Shown: positions 28,906-38,382 of the stretch, piece after piece | How positions within the stretch are numbered: position 1 is the first letter of the stretch | How the letters are laid out: each line of letters begins with the position of its first letter | DNA from: Hoplostethus atlanticus | Lineage: Eukaryota; Chordata; Actinopteri; Trachichthyiformes; Trachichthyidae | DNA: 64,000 bases | Reading direction: 5' to 3' | NCBI GenBank assembly: GCA_034670405.1 | Contig: JAXDDX010000181.1 | Coordinates: forward strand, 682,001 to 746,000 | Program-made: the position numbers and the translations under genes | The notes under the pieces: model-generated | The model's database searches: none | What the model was told of the DNA's origin: nothing | What the model saw: the letters and a program-made list of their open reading frames with translations, nothing else

Positions 28906-31610
28906 GGTCCATTTCTGCGTTGATTTTTTTTGTTGATTGAAACTTGGAATTGAGTATATATCTTCTGTTTGCATGCTGCTTAGGCTACATACCCAGAGTC
29001 TATTTTTGAACTACTCATCAATAGTTGGTCTGTGTAACACAACTAAAGAGCAAAGGCCTAAACCAAAGGAGGTGTCCTTTAACCCACCCACCCATCACTT
29101 GTCTGAACAGCACTATGTGGAGCTAAAGGGCCTGCAGACCAATGGCTACCCATGCAATGAAGCATTTACATCAAGTAAGCCTGAAGAGAGTAGATATACT
29201 CAGAGTGGCACAGTAACACTATACAGACAAAATGTCACTGCATGTTCATTGTTTATGTGTAGTGCCCTACTAGGTGAGACATCGTGGGCCATCTGTTCTT
29301 GACTAGGAAGCCCACCTTTTTTCCTTAAGCAATCAGTGTTGTACACTTGCCAGCTTGTGCAGTGGGTGTTAAACATATCCAATGAAACTGGAGCTTTCTG
29401 AGGATGGTCCGTTGGGGCATGCAATGTTGAATACTGTAAAGATGGCAGTCCTCATGGACAATCTTACATATAACATTCACCATTCAATATGTTTCTGATA
29501 GAGACAAATGGGCAAAACTGTATACTGATGTTTGCTGCTATTTGTTAGGAGGAAATGTTTGCACCTGATCCAAGCTTTACCACAACACATTATCAGAGTG
29601 GGCAGGCTACCCAGCCCCACATGGATTGCCTTTTCTTATATGACCAGCAGATGGTGCTAACTACCCATATATGAGGCTGCATAAAGTAGACCATTGGTTT
29701 TGAAATCTACATAACCTTTTACTGGATATGAATCACATTAGAATGTCACTGCAGTCAGTACTTCAGCTGGGTTTACATGAATGTACCCTATGGTACTATA
29801 TGGGTGTGTTTTAAAATATTTAATGTTTTCTAAAAAATCAGTTTTGAATGACAGGCTTTTATAGATAAAGTCATCAATAGTAGTGGTTTATTTGGAGAAA
29901 ACCTTCTGCCAGTAGTTTTCAGATCCAAGCAGATGAGGCAGACAAAGATGCATGGCCGAACAAAGACACCGTAGAGATGTTAGGAAAAGGAAATGAGGAA
30001 ACTTGAAGCAGCCCATTATCTTTCCTCTGTGTGCAGCATGTTGTGCCCCTCTCTTCCCTGACACTGGCTGTGGCCATACATGGCATGCTTAAGGTAGACC
30101 AGGGTAAACATAAAAACCTTGTTGCTAAATGAAGACAGAGACAGGAGATTGTGTATAAAAGATGATTGGATTGACAAGTGTAAATAAAATAATATATCCT
30201 GTCTCTATTACTGTGTGATAGGATACACGTCTTGAATTTAGTCAAGACAGTTTAGTGACTTTGGCAGGTGGTACGGGGGCCAAATCAATTTTCACTAGGA
30301 GTCATCTGTTGTCCATTCCAATAGAGGCTCAGATGGAATTTCCTCTGTTAGTAGCAGCTTTACAGCTCAAACCTCATTTAGCTGTTAACTAAAATCAACA
30401 CGATAGGCCTCTCACCAATTGCCAGAGGATCATTTTGGAATGGACTCCGGCTCTGAAGAAACTCCCAAATAAGCTTAGGCTCTCCCTCCCTGGCACCTTT
30501 CAGTAGACTAAATACACAGCTCCCACTATCACACATACAATAGTCATCTGTTTCTGGACCAGCACCTGGCTGCATTAAAAAAAAAAGATCAGGTATGGGA
30601 TGGCTGTAGATGAGTTCATCCAAAGGGGGGGGAGTAGCAGAAATTAGCAATTAGACATAAGCAAGACCTCAGCAGTAAGTGAAATGCTGAGTATGTGAGT
30701 GCCAGCCAGCTCGCATCACTCCTCTCCTCTGGGAGATGTCAGAACTGTGCTGACAAACAGTCTTTACCAACCTGGAGGGATCCCAAGACACACTGGGTAA
30801 AGAACATTCACATTTAGCAGGGGAATAAGATAATGACTCACTACACAGTGCTTAGACTCGTATGGCCTCCATCAGCAGCATCAGTATTGTCATCTTGGTG
30901 AACGGCCCCGTTTAAGAGAGGCTTCCAGAGAACGTATTTTCTGGAAGAAACTAATTGTAGTGCAGCACACATTCAGATGACTGTGTGATGCAAGATGTAT
31001 CATAACATGCATGAAACAAATTAATTAATGCTGTGATGCTTTATTAGGCAGTATTTATAACAAGATACGTTTCGATGTCTTGGCCCATATCTGGCTCATT
31101 CTTTCCTTTATCAGATAGTCTCTGTATACTGATACTTTCCCATCAATGGACTTGTGTTGGAAGATTTGCGGCCTCAGTCATTAGCTGGCCGAGTTGAGGA
31201 CAGGATGAAGAATCGCCCTCATTTATCCCCAACATGGATGGTTAATGGATTAACTCTAGCATCACATGTCAGTCCTTACCCTCCTTGTGGGGAAATAACA
31301 GGATATATGGTGTGTACATGAATCCATCTAAAGGCAGCAAAGAATTGTGGCAGATGAGAAAGAGAGAGGGGTCAAAAAGTGAGTGAATTAAATAATGTAG
31401 GGAAGAGAAGAGAGGGTGAAGAGAAGAACTCTGACTCTTATTTTGGTGATTCAATCCCCCTCCCCACCCGCACACACCAACAATCTTATATAACCCTGCA
31501 CGTACACTCATACACTTCATACACACACACACACACACAACGCATGTGCGTGACAAGACGCACAAGTCTTATCTAACTCTTGTGTGGATGGGGTGAGCAG
31601 CCAAGGACAG

Positions 31611-31644
<34 letters not shown>

Positions 31645-32249
31645 GGGGGAAAGTTGACATTCTTTCTACTGAAGCACTGATTCTCAGAAAGTAATAGCAG
31701 ACTGGGGGACAATGAGAGAGAAGATAAGAGAGAAAGATTTTTTGTGAATCGAACTGTACACTGTGCCACTGTTACACAATGTAAGTATTGTCTGTGTAAT
31801 GTGTGTGTGAAGGGTGCTCAGTAATGAACCTGAGATGTGTTGTTTGTAGCCTCAGGACTCAGGACTCTTCTTCTTTGGAACGAAAGTGCAAATACAATAT
31901 TAAATTGTACTTTTGTGCTTTTGCAGAAAATGTTTTCACCTTCTGTTTTGTAGTTCATGTTGATGCTACAAAAGATGAGTTGAAGCTGTAACATCTGGAT
32001 TGTCTGTGAAGTGGCGTTAACCTGACAAATAAGAGATCTTCTAAGAGATTGGAGAACGAGGACTGTGTCTCCTCAAACCTCCTTTGCCACCCCTGCCTCT
32101 CTGTCAATAGCCAAAAGAACCAACTCTCCTCTGACAAGCTCCCCCATTGAACTGCATTCCTGGACAAAATGGTGAACTTGCGTCATCATGTACAAGGCCA
32201 ACTTTGTTAGTGTTCCTGTATGCCTGTTTAAGTGTAGAAGAAAAACAGG
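28906..32249. other. intergenic, no gene seen
   Basis: I see only short, unrelated open frames here, a GT microsatellite at about 31612-31641 and a CA run near 31520-31540. Nothing resembles an exon of a known family. Confidence 0.5.
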
Positions 32250-32257
32250 GAGAGAAG
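32250..32257. repeat. left 8-bp target duplication of the hAT element
   Basis: GAGAGAAG directly abuts the CAGTGGCGGCTG end. The identical octamer follows the right end at 38367-38374. Confidence 0.88.
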
Positions 32258-32704
32258 CAGTGGCGGCTGCTGCATTTTTCTCCAGGGGGGGCTATACCAA
32301 AAATCAAGCAAACATGTACTAAGTTATCATCAGTGTATTTAAATAAATGAAAAGGCCTTTATTTGTATTTGCTGAGCTGTAAAACATTTAACTGTAAAGT
32401 AACATGACAAGGAATCAGGTGTGGGCTGCTGATGAAAATGCATTCTCATCATCTTGCAGATGCCTCCTTGTTTTCGAAAAGGTCTGCAGTGGAAGGATCA
32501 GCCCCAATGGATCAGCCCCAAAACAAGACATTTCTGTAGGCAATATTGAGAGTTTTGTTCCAAAATGACAAAAAATGACATGCACACTTATAAAACGATT
32601 GATGGCACAAAATTAAAACAAAGAATAGTAGATCCCTTGGTTTATACAAATACACTTGTACAGATAGAATCCACAATGTATTTAGTTTAAATGTATTTAG
32701 TTTA

Positions 32705-32716
32705 AATTTATTTGTA
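32705..32716 (-). terminator. poly(A) signal of the 366-aa gene
   Basis: On the minus strand 'gtacaaataaatttaaacta' follows the stop by roughly 25 nt and contains AATAAA. This close spacing means a very short 3'UTR. Confidence 0.6.
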
Positions 32717-32737
32717 CATGACAATAAGCATAATGAT

Positions 32738-34003
32738 TCAAGTACGATTTGCATTAGAGGATTTGCTGTTCTTCTTTCGCCTGAAGAGACGGAAGAGCCA
32801 AGAGAAGCAGCCAGAATTCTTCCTCTCTTTCTTTGGTTTTGAAGCGGTGAGCTCAACGTTGGAACAATCAAGTCCTGCAGGGTCGAGCCCTTGGACGAAG
32901 TCTCCCTCCTCCTGTGCAGTGATACTGCTGTCAGGCCCAGCACAGAGCAAAGTAGTGACATTGTTTTTCTCATCACACTCAGGATTTGCATCTTCATGGA
33001 CACTTGTGGCACTTTCATCAATTGGATCACTGGCAGAAAACATGACTTTGTCTTCCTTGAGGACCACATGGTCTTGGCCCTCTTCCTCTTTTTCCAAGTC
33101 TGAGAGGAACTGCATTGAGTCAGAATCTGCTGTGACGACTGGCTCCCATGTATCAAGCTGGTTTATATACGGCCCACAGGGTGAAGAGCAGTCAACCACA
33201 AATCCAGATACATCAGATGAAGGAGCATAGAAGTACTTTTCACCAAGTACATTCTTGCAGTATTCATACACGTGGTCTTCTAGGTCACCAATGCAGGATT
33301 GCTGCAGCAGCCTCCCAATGAGCTCTATGGTCTCACTGGTTTGCGCCATGCTGAATGAAGCCTCAGCATCTCTGAGCAGGTTGGATGGACTCTCGGCGTC
33401 CTGGGCTGGATGGCTGCATGGTTCAGCATTTCCTGAAGTCTCGTCCTTAGCTACGAGAGGTACGTCTTCCTCTGCGCTGACTACTGGTTCCCAGATGACT
33501 CTCAGACTCTCAAGTCCACAGGTAGATCTTGAGCCTACGGTTGGCTGAGCAAATGGGGACAGGGCACAGTTGAGCTCAACAGCGTATTCAGAGATAGAGG
33601 CTGGAGCATAAGCGTATCGTCCCTCCCAATGGTCTTCAGCTGAGGTGGGCTGAGCAAATGGAGACAGGGCACAGTTGAGCTCAACAGCGTATCCAGAGAT
33701 AGAGGCTGGAGCGTAAGCATATCGTCTCTCCCCATGGTCGTTGGCTGGGATGTAAGCCATGAATTCGTCGTCATCACCTTTGAGGGCGTTGAGGCGAATG
33801 ACTTGATCCATCCACGCTGAAAGAATTGAGACAAGGTATGTCAGCATGTTAGCAAAAACATTTAGCTTCATCTTTTATCACACAGAGACAATTAACCAGA
33901 CAGTAAAGGAACTGGCTGGCAAGAATGTTTTAGGATAGTAGATCTGTTTAAAAAAGAAAAATACAAGTAGATTTGTCTTACCTGGACAGAAATTCTCCTC
34001 CAT
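32738..34003 (-). CDS. unrecognised 366-aa protein carried in the hAT element, two exons
   Basis: I do not recognise this family. Exon 1 (34003-33982) encodes MEENFCP and ends CCAG|GTAAGA. Exon 2 (33816-32738) starts after TTCTTTCAG in the matching phase, and the 1,079 bases stay open to the stop, giving 366 aa. The start MEENFCP avoids the upstream-of-acceptor ATG that an unspliced reading would use. Visible features are two nearly identical 35-residue repeats around 'RYAYAPASIS.YAVELN' and a diverged third ('KYFYAPSSDVSGFVVD'); two WEPVV(S/T)A motifs; an acidic middle (KEEEGQDHVVLKEDK); and a short basic and aromatic C-terminus (SGCFSWLFRLFRRKKNSKS) that could contact membranes or nucleic acid. 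There is no signal peptide. An AATAAA (minus strand) lies about 25 nt past the stop, so the transcription unit is compact. It lies on the same strand as the transposase remnant. It may be captured host DNA or an element-specific accessory gene. Confidence 0.72.
33543..33752. repeat. 105-bp in-frame tandem duplication
   Basis: 'ggctgagcaaatgg' starts at 33543 and again at 33648, and the two 105-bp units are nearly identical along their length. The period is exactly 35 codons, so the reading frame of the 366-aa gene is kept. Confidence 0.9.
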
Positions 34004-34099
34004 AATTGCTTTTGTTAAATGAATGCAATTATAACGGTTTGCTAACTAAGACAATGAAATCGCTGTTTCTTTCAGGTTGGTAGAGTGAAGTCTGAAGCT

Positions 34100-34190
34100 C
34101 TGAGTTTCATCTGGTGCCCATTGTGTCTCTCAGAATGTCATGATGTCACAGCCAATCTGAGCTCTCGGCACACATTTCATCACACCCAGA
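34100..34190 (-). promoter_or_regulatory. promoter motifs upstream of the 366-aa gene
   Basis: On the minus strand 'cagattggctgtgacatcat' combines an inverted CCAAT box (GATTGG) and a CRE/AP-1-like TGACATCA, about 150 nt upstream of the ATG. Paired CCAAT and CRE-like sites are common in proximal promoters. They suggest the gene carries its own promoter within the transposon. The transcription start is not known. Confidence 0.4.
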
Positions 34191-34344
34191 GTCAAATGGT
34201 CACTAATGAATAAATAAAAATACTAATAGATAAAAATAATCCCTAATAGAAAATGAGGGAAGCAAATATCAACAAAAAATAAACTAACAATACTAGCTGC
34301 TTTATTTTCTGCAGAAGCTGTAAAGGCTTACTCACCACTATGTC

Positions 34345-34350
34345 CATGAC
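34345..34350. repeat. left 6-bp target duplication of nested element
   Basis: CATGAC immediately precedes the TATGGGGG tip. The same hexamer follows the other tip at 37104-37109. Confidence 0.65.
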
Positions 34351-34837
34351 TATGGGGGCCCATATGTGACACTCAATAATCAATTGGTCAATAGATAAAT
34401 CAATTGATAAATCAATAATCAATCAATTAATAAATTAATAAATGTTCAAATACATGCATAAATAGATAAAACAATAGACAAATGAATCAACAATTTGACA
34501 ATCCAAAAATAAATTGATAAATGAAAGTATAGATGAACAAATTGAGAAAATAATATTTAATTCACCATTTGATAAATAAATTGATAATTACATTTTTAAT
34601 TGTTCTATTCTCTATTAATGCTTTACCTATTGATCAACTGATTATCTATTGAACTACTGTGTCAGGAGGTGGGACCCAAACTGCTGTCAATCATTTGATG
34701 TTACAGAAGCTGTCATTGGTCAAAGCTGTCTAGCTGTATCAGAGAGGGTCAAATGGTTTGATAATTTTCTGGGGTTTTTAGCTGCGACCAGCTGCAGCTC
34801 TATAGCTCGCTCTGTTGGTCGGTCGGCCGATCGGTGT

Positions 34838-35076
34838 TTATGCAGAGTTCTGCATGCACGCCGAGATGTGCATGCCCACCACAGAACATTGGCTTAACTA
34901 CAAGCCAACAGTCACTGGACGCTATAATGTTTTGTGAAGAGAATTCTTATTTTTATACTAGTACGAACCTTCACTGTTATTCATCAATTACGATATATAG
35001 TCACAAAACATTATAGCGTCCAGTCACCGCTGGCTTGTAGTTAAGTTCCGCGGTGCGCATGCAGAACTCGGCATAA
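34838..35076. mobile_element. 239-bp palindromic (MITE-like) element
   Basis: The left arm runs from 'ttatgcagagttctgcatgc' to 'cgctataatgttttgtga'. The right arm is its inverse, from 'tcacaaaacattatagcg' to 'gcatgcagaactcggcataa'. The arms are about 75-100 bp with a ~63-bp loop; the left arm has about 25 bp extra. It lies inside the larger nested element, making a third level of insertion or a hairpin belonging to that element. No clear target duplication is visible. Confidence 0.65.
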
Positions 35077-35619
35077 CACCTGACAACCGGAGTAGATGGT
35101 CGACTCTCGGTTGGCTGCTTTCCTTAGCAACCAAGATAAGTCAGCCATTGGCGTTTTATCAAGAAAAACTTCTCTCAAATTTAACATTGACCATGCAGAG
35201 CACTGAGCAAGTTCATATGTCAGTGTGTGAAGTGTAACCTTTCTGTAACCACCTTTGACCAATGACCAAAAGGGTCCAACTGCAGACCTCCTCAGGCCCC
35301 TCTCTCCCTGCTGGTCGGAGGAAGTATTGTATTTTCTTTCAGAAGTCAATTACCAGGTCATAGTTCACAAAATATATATATATGTGTATGAGTGACTTTT
35401 CAATCATTCCAAAATACGGGATAAGTATGAGCTCTGAAGCTCCACAAACTTCCATTACACTGAGTAATGGAAGTTATGTAAAACCTATCAGATTAAAACA
35501 TCACAGATTCCAGTGTAGCTGCAGGCGGTGATTGTAGGGGTCCAAGCACACCTTGAAAAAGAGAAAACATTCACAACACAGTAGGTAGGCTAATGGTTCC
35601 AAACAGTTTTATTCTATCA

Positions 35620-35901
35620 TTACATAACATCTATCTTCGTTTCTACATGTTTCCTAAAGCTTGCGCACACTGGAATGTCAACAGTGTCTCTGACTTCAGA
35701 CATGAGCAAATCACAGTCATCTTGACGTTCAAACTCAAACAAAAAATTCTCCATCAATTCCTGACGTTCTTCATCGTATGCTTCAAGCAGTTTTTCTTCG
35801 ACTTCCTTTTGATGTCTTGATCCCAACATGAGATAGGAAGGTTCATCTACTTTCCCTTTCAGCCGGTGGAGGTTGTTTCTCCCAGGATGTGCTCTTGCCA
35901 T
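35620..35901 (-). CDS. unrecognised 93-aa ORF in the nested element
   Basis: I do not recognise this protein. The ORF begins MARAHPGRNN in a strong context (ACCATGG), directly after a good acceptor ('gtttttgtcttgtag'), so an upstream 5' exon is likely. A possible donor, CCT|GTAAGT, lies near 36190 on the minus strand. The protein is charged and probably helical, with a Glu-rich middle (QKEVEEKLLEAYDEERQELM) and FEFERQDDCDLLMSEV. It has no signal peptide or zinc-binding pattern. The stop is followed within about 6 nt by AATAAA (minus strand 'tgatagaataaaactgtttg'), so the transcription unit is again very compact. It could be the last exon of a longer protein. Whether it belongs to the element or was captured is unknown. 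Confidence 0.5.
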   Translation of the reverse strand: MARAHPGRNNLHRLKGKVDEPSYLMLGSRHQKEVEEKLLEAYDEERQELMENFLFEFERQDDCDLLMSEVRDTVDIPVCASFRKHVETKIDVM

Positions 35902-37103
35902 GGTCTACAAGACAAAAACAGTTTAAAGTCCTCTTACAGTGATCCATAGAAACAGTTCTACAGCTCTAAACATTTGTCACCAACATGTTTTTTTTTCTTG
36001 ACTACAACATTTTCATGCAACCTTTTGCCTATGGAAAAACGCAAGGTCAACTGTAACCTGATTTGTGTTGCCATAGGCACAGTTTTCATAGAAGGTGCTA
36101 GAGACAGAGTAATACAGTACTGGTGAAGAGAAACATACCAATGTTGTTGCACACATTTGGACCATCTTTCCTCATTCTCTTCACTTACAGGTACATTGTG
36201 TCAGGCTGTTGCTTCCCTTGAAAAACATGAATAGTCATCTTAGAATTGCCTTAACCCAAGAAACAATATAAATAATCAACCATGGACAATTGCATAGGTA
36301 TACTACAGCTTATTACAATGCTTAACATTAGCTGAGGGTCACTACAAAAGTGTATTTTTAGATGAACAAAAGTCACAGGCTGTGCCATTGATCATAGAAA
36401 TCAAACATAATGCAGGCAAGCGGCACCCTATGACTCCGTCAGGATCCTACAACTAACCCCATTGTAAACTGCAAGCTAATGTTAGCTAACTCGCTAACCT
36501 CACTAACCTCTATGGGAAATTATAGTAGTAAGCTAATAGGCTTGCAGTCGGATCCGTACGTAAATGCATTTTCAACCACAAAGCGTTTATTCTGAATACA
36601 AATATGAACACATTATCAGCGTTATTGTAATATTTGATGACATAAAGTAGTATCGCCTCAAAATTGTTCAGAAACAGATTTTGGTGGACTGCTGAAGTGA
36701 AATAAGTGAAAGTTTACGCATTTGGGTCCCACCTGCTGACACAGTAGTTCAATAGATAATCAGTCCATCAATAGATAAAGCATCAATAGATAATACAACA
36801 ATCGAAAATGTAATTATCAAATTACTTTGCTATCGCATTATGAAAACATTTATTTTCAATTGCATTATCAATGTATTCATTAAACGAGGAATTAGTTATT
36901 CTTATCTAAATTTGTTCATCTATTTATACTTTCATTTATCAATTTATTTATTTATTTATTATCAAATTGTTGATTCATTTGTATTGTTTTATCTATTTAT
37001 GCATGTATTTGAACATTTATTAATTTATTGATTGATTATTGATTTATCAATTGATTTATCTATTGGCCAATTGATTATTGAGTGGCACATATGGGCTCCC
37101 ATA

Positions 37104-37109
37104 CATGAC
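37104..37109. repeat. right 6-bp target duplication of nested element
   Basis: CATGAC immediately follows the inverted tip CTCCCATA and is identical to 34345-34350. Confidence 0.65.
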
Positions 37110-37639
37110 TGCTCATCCATGAGCATTAAGAATCTAAGAGAACATAAGAGACAACATAGACAACAGAACAGACTAGTTATAGTGCATACATACAACATGG
37201 GTCTGGTCAGAGAGGCTGACTTAGACAGTTATGCGAATTTTCCAGGTTTCACAATCACAATTCTGCAATCCAAATTTCAGTCAGAAGTAAAATTAAAGAG
37301 ATTAAAAAATTTGTATTCACATTGCATCATAAACTTAAAATTACAACATTTGTTGTAATGAAACGTGCTTAAGGTAAGTTAAGGTACTTCAATTAGTGCA
37401 AATTCTTTATAATAATTATCTTTTATACTACAATATGTAATGGTGAAAGACTAAAGTAACCGAAAACACAAAACCCTGAGACAATGGCAGAAAATTATGA
37501 ACACAGTAAGTCCTAATAGAAAATAACATTTGAAATACCCAGTGCCATCAAAAAGCTGAGTGAACTGGCTCAAATCCATATGACTTTGCCACCTTGTGGC
37601 TTAAACTTTTTGTACATACATTTTTCTCAATGACTCTAT

Positions 37640-37998
37640 GGCACCACAGAACTTGACACAGTTTATTATTTTAGACAGGATGTGCCTGTTTTTGTCAACC
37701 TCTTCATTATGCTTACACATCCCTATCCTGTAGCCTTCATCAAGCTGAGCAGCTATGTTTACTTTCCCAAATATTTGCTTTTGTTTTTTCTGATATGTGG
37801 TTTAAATCATTCAAACCTGTCTGAATCCATGCTAGGTCTGAGACCTGTCGTTTGAAAAAGGATGCAGGGAAAGCAAAATAAAGCATTGGTGTCACTACAT
37901 ACAGTTAGCCAAGCCTTCCTACTAAACCAGCTCCTTGAAAACGACTGAGTATATTGTCTCATTCTGGCACATTTTATGTCAGATGTACCACGAGCCAC
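37640..37998 (-). pseudogene. hAT transposase N-terminal fragment, broken
   Basis: The minus strand encodes a TTF-type (ZMYM1-like) zinc-finger segment, 'SRKAWLTVCSDTNALFCFPC', matching the N-terminus of vertebrate hAT transposases. Homology continues as TGFNDLNHISEKTK in another frame and then NIAAQLDEGYRIG and HNEEVDKNRHILSKIINCVKFCGA in a further frame, so at least two frameshifts are present (near 37815 and 37745). Similarity stops abruptly after FCGA and the catalytic domain is absent. This supports the hAT assignment made from the terminal repeats and shows the copy is not autonomous. Confidence 0.8.
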
Positions 37999-38366
37999 TC
38001 GCTCTCTGCTGCCAACCAGTGGTTGGTGGTGTGTAAATCAGCAGCATTCAGATAATTGCTGTTGGCTCCTATCTCTTGTATTGAAGAGGAGTGAACTGCG
38101 CATGTACAACTTTTAACGAGAGTCAAAGATTCTTGCGCCCCAGGCTGGAAATACGTGACCTAGCAGTAACTTTAGACAACGTAGAACAATTTGAATCTAC
38201 ATTTTATTGCAGATTATACATTTTACTCACTAACTATATAATATTTACCTCGCTCATTTAAAAAAAAAAAATTCAAAGTAAATTTTAAAGTCTTATTCAA
38301 TGAAGTCTAGGATGTGGGGAGTGGTGGGGCGGCGCCCTAGTGCCCTCTATTGGACAGCCGCCACTG

Positions 38367-38374
38367 GAGAGAAG
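38367..38374. repeat. right 8-bp target duplication of the hAT element
   Basis: GAGAGAAG directly follows the CAGCCGCCACTG end and is identical to 32250-32257. Confidence 0.88.
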
Positions 38375-38382
38375 ACTCTTGG

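Larger units (their letters stand above)
34351..37103. mobile_element. nested element with long inverted repeats, superfamily unknown
   Basis: The two ends are long inverted repeats, 34351-34680 and 36721-37103. They match from 'tatgggggcccatatgtg' (outer tip; the other tip reads 'tatgggagcccatatgtg') to 'gtgggacccaaa' (inner edge), with small indels. The outer part of each arm is built from AT-rich words such as 'aatcaattgataaatcaata'. A 6-bp direct repeat, CATGAC, flanks it (34345-34350 and 37104-37109). No transposase is visible. The interior holds a 239-bp palindromic element and a 93-aa ORF on the minus strand. The 6-bp duplication and tip sequence do not match a superfamily I can name with confidence. 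Confidence 0.75.
32258..38366 (-). mobile_element. composite hAT-type DNA transposon, about 6.1 kb
   Basis: The left end is 'cagtggcggctg' and the right end its exact inverse 'cagccgccactg', 12-bp terminal inverted repeats typical of hAT elements. It is flanked by a perfect 8-bp duplication, GAGAGAAG, at 32250-32257 and 38367-38374; hAT transposases make 8-bp duplications. Inside, on the minus strand, are a broken transposase N-terminus (37640-37998) and an intact two-exon gene of unknown function (32738-34003). A second element with long inverted repeats (34351-37103) is nested between them. Most of the transposase (dimerisation and catalytic regions) is missing, so the element cannot move by itself. 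The perfect duplication suggests a fairly recent insertion. Confidence 0.88.

Noticed and set aside
31269-31769. Small Cys/Val- and His/Thr-rich frames near 31.5 kb
   Set aside because: They are products of CA/GT repeats.
32712-33548. Plus-strand frames (172 and 97 aa) over the cargo gene
   Set aside because: They are antisense shadows. The minus-strand reading has splice sites, a start and a poly(A) signal.
34351-37103. Polinton-type element, suggested by long inverted repeats and a 6-bp duplication
   Set aside because: It is far too short and shows no polymerase, integrase or capsid-type sequence.
32258-38366. CRISPR array, operon or bacterial defence island
   Set aside because: The window is vertebrate nuclear DNA with spliced genes. 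The repeats are transposon ends and microsatellites.
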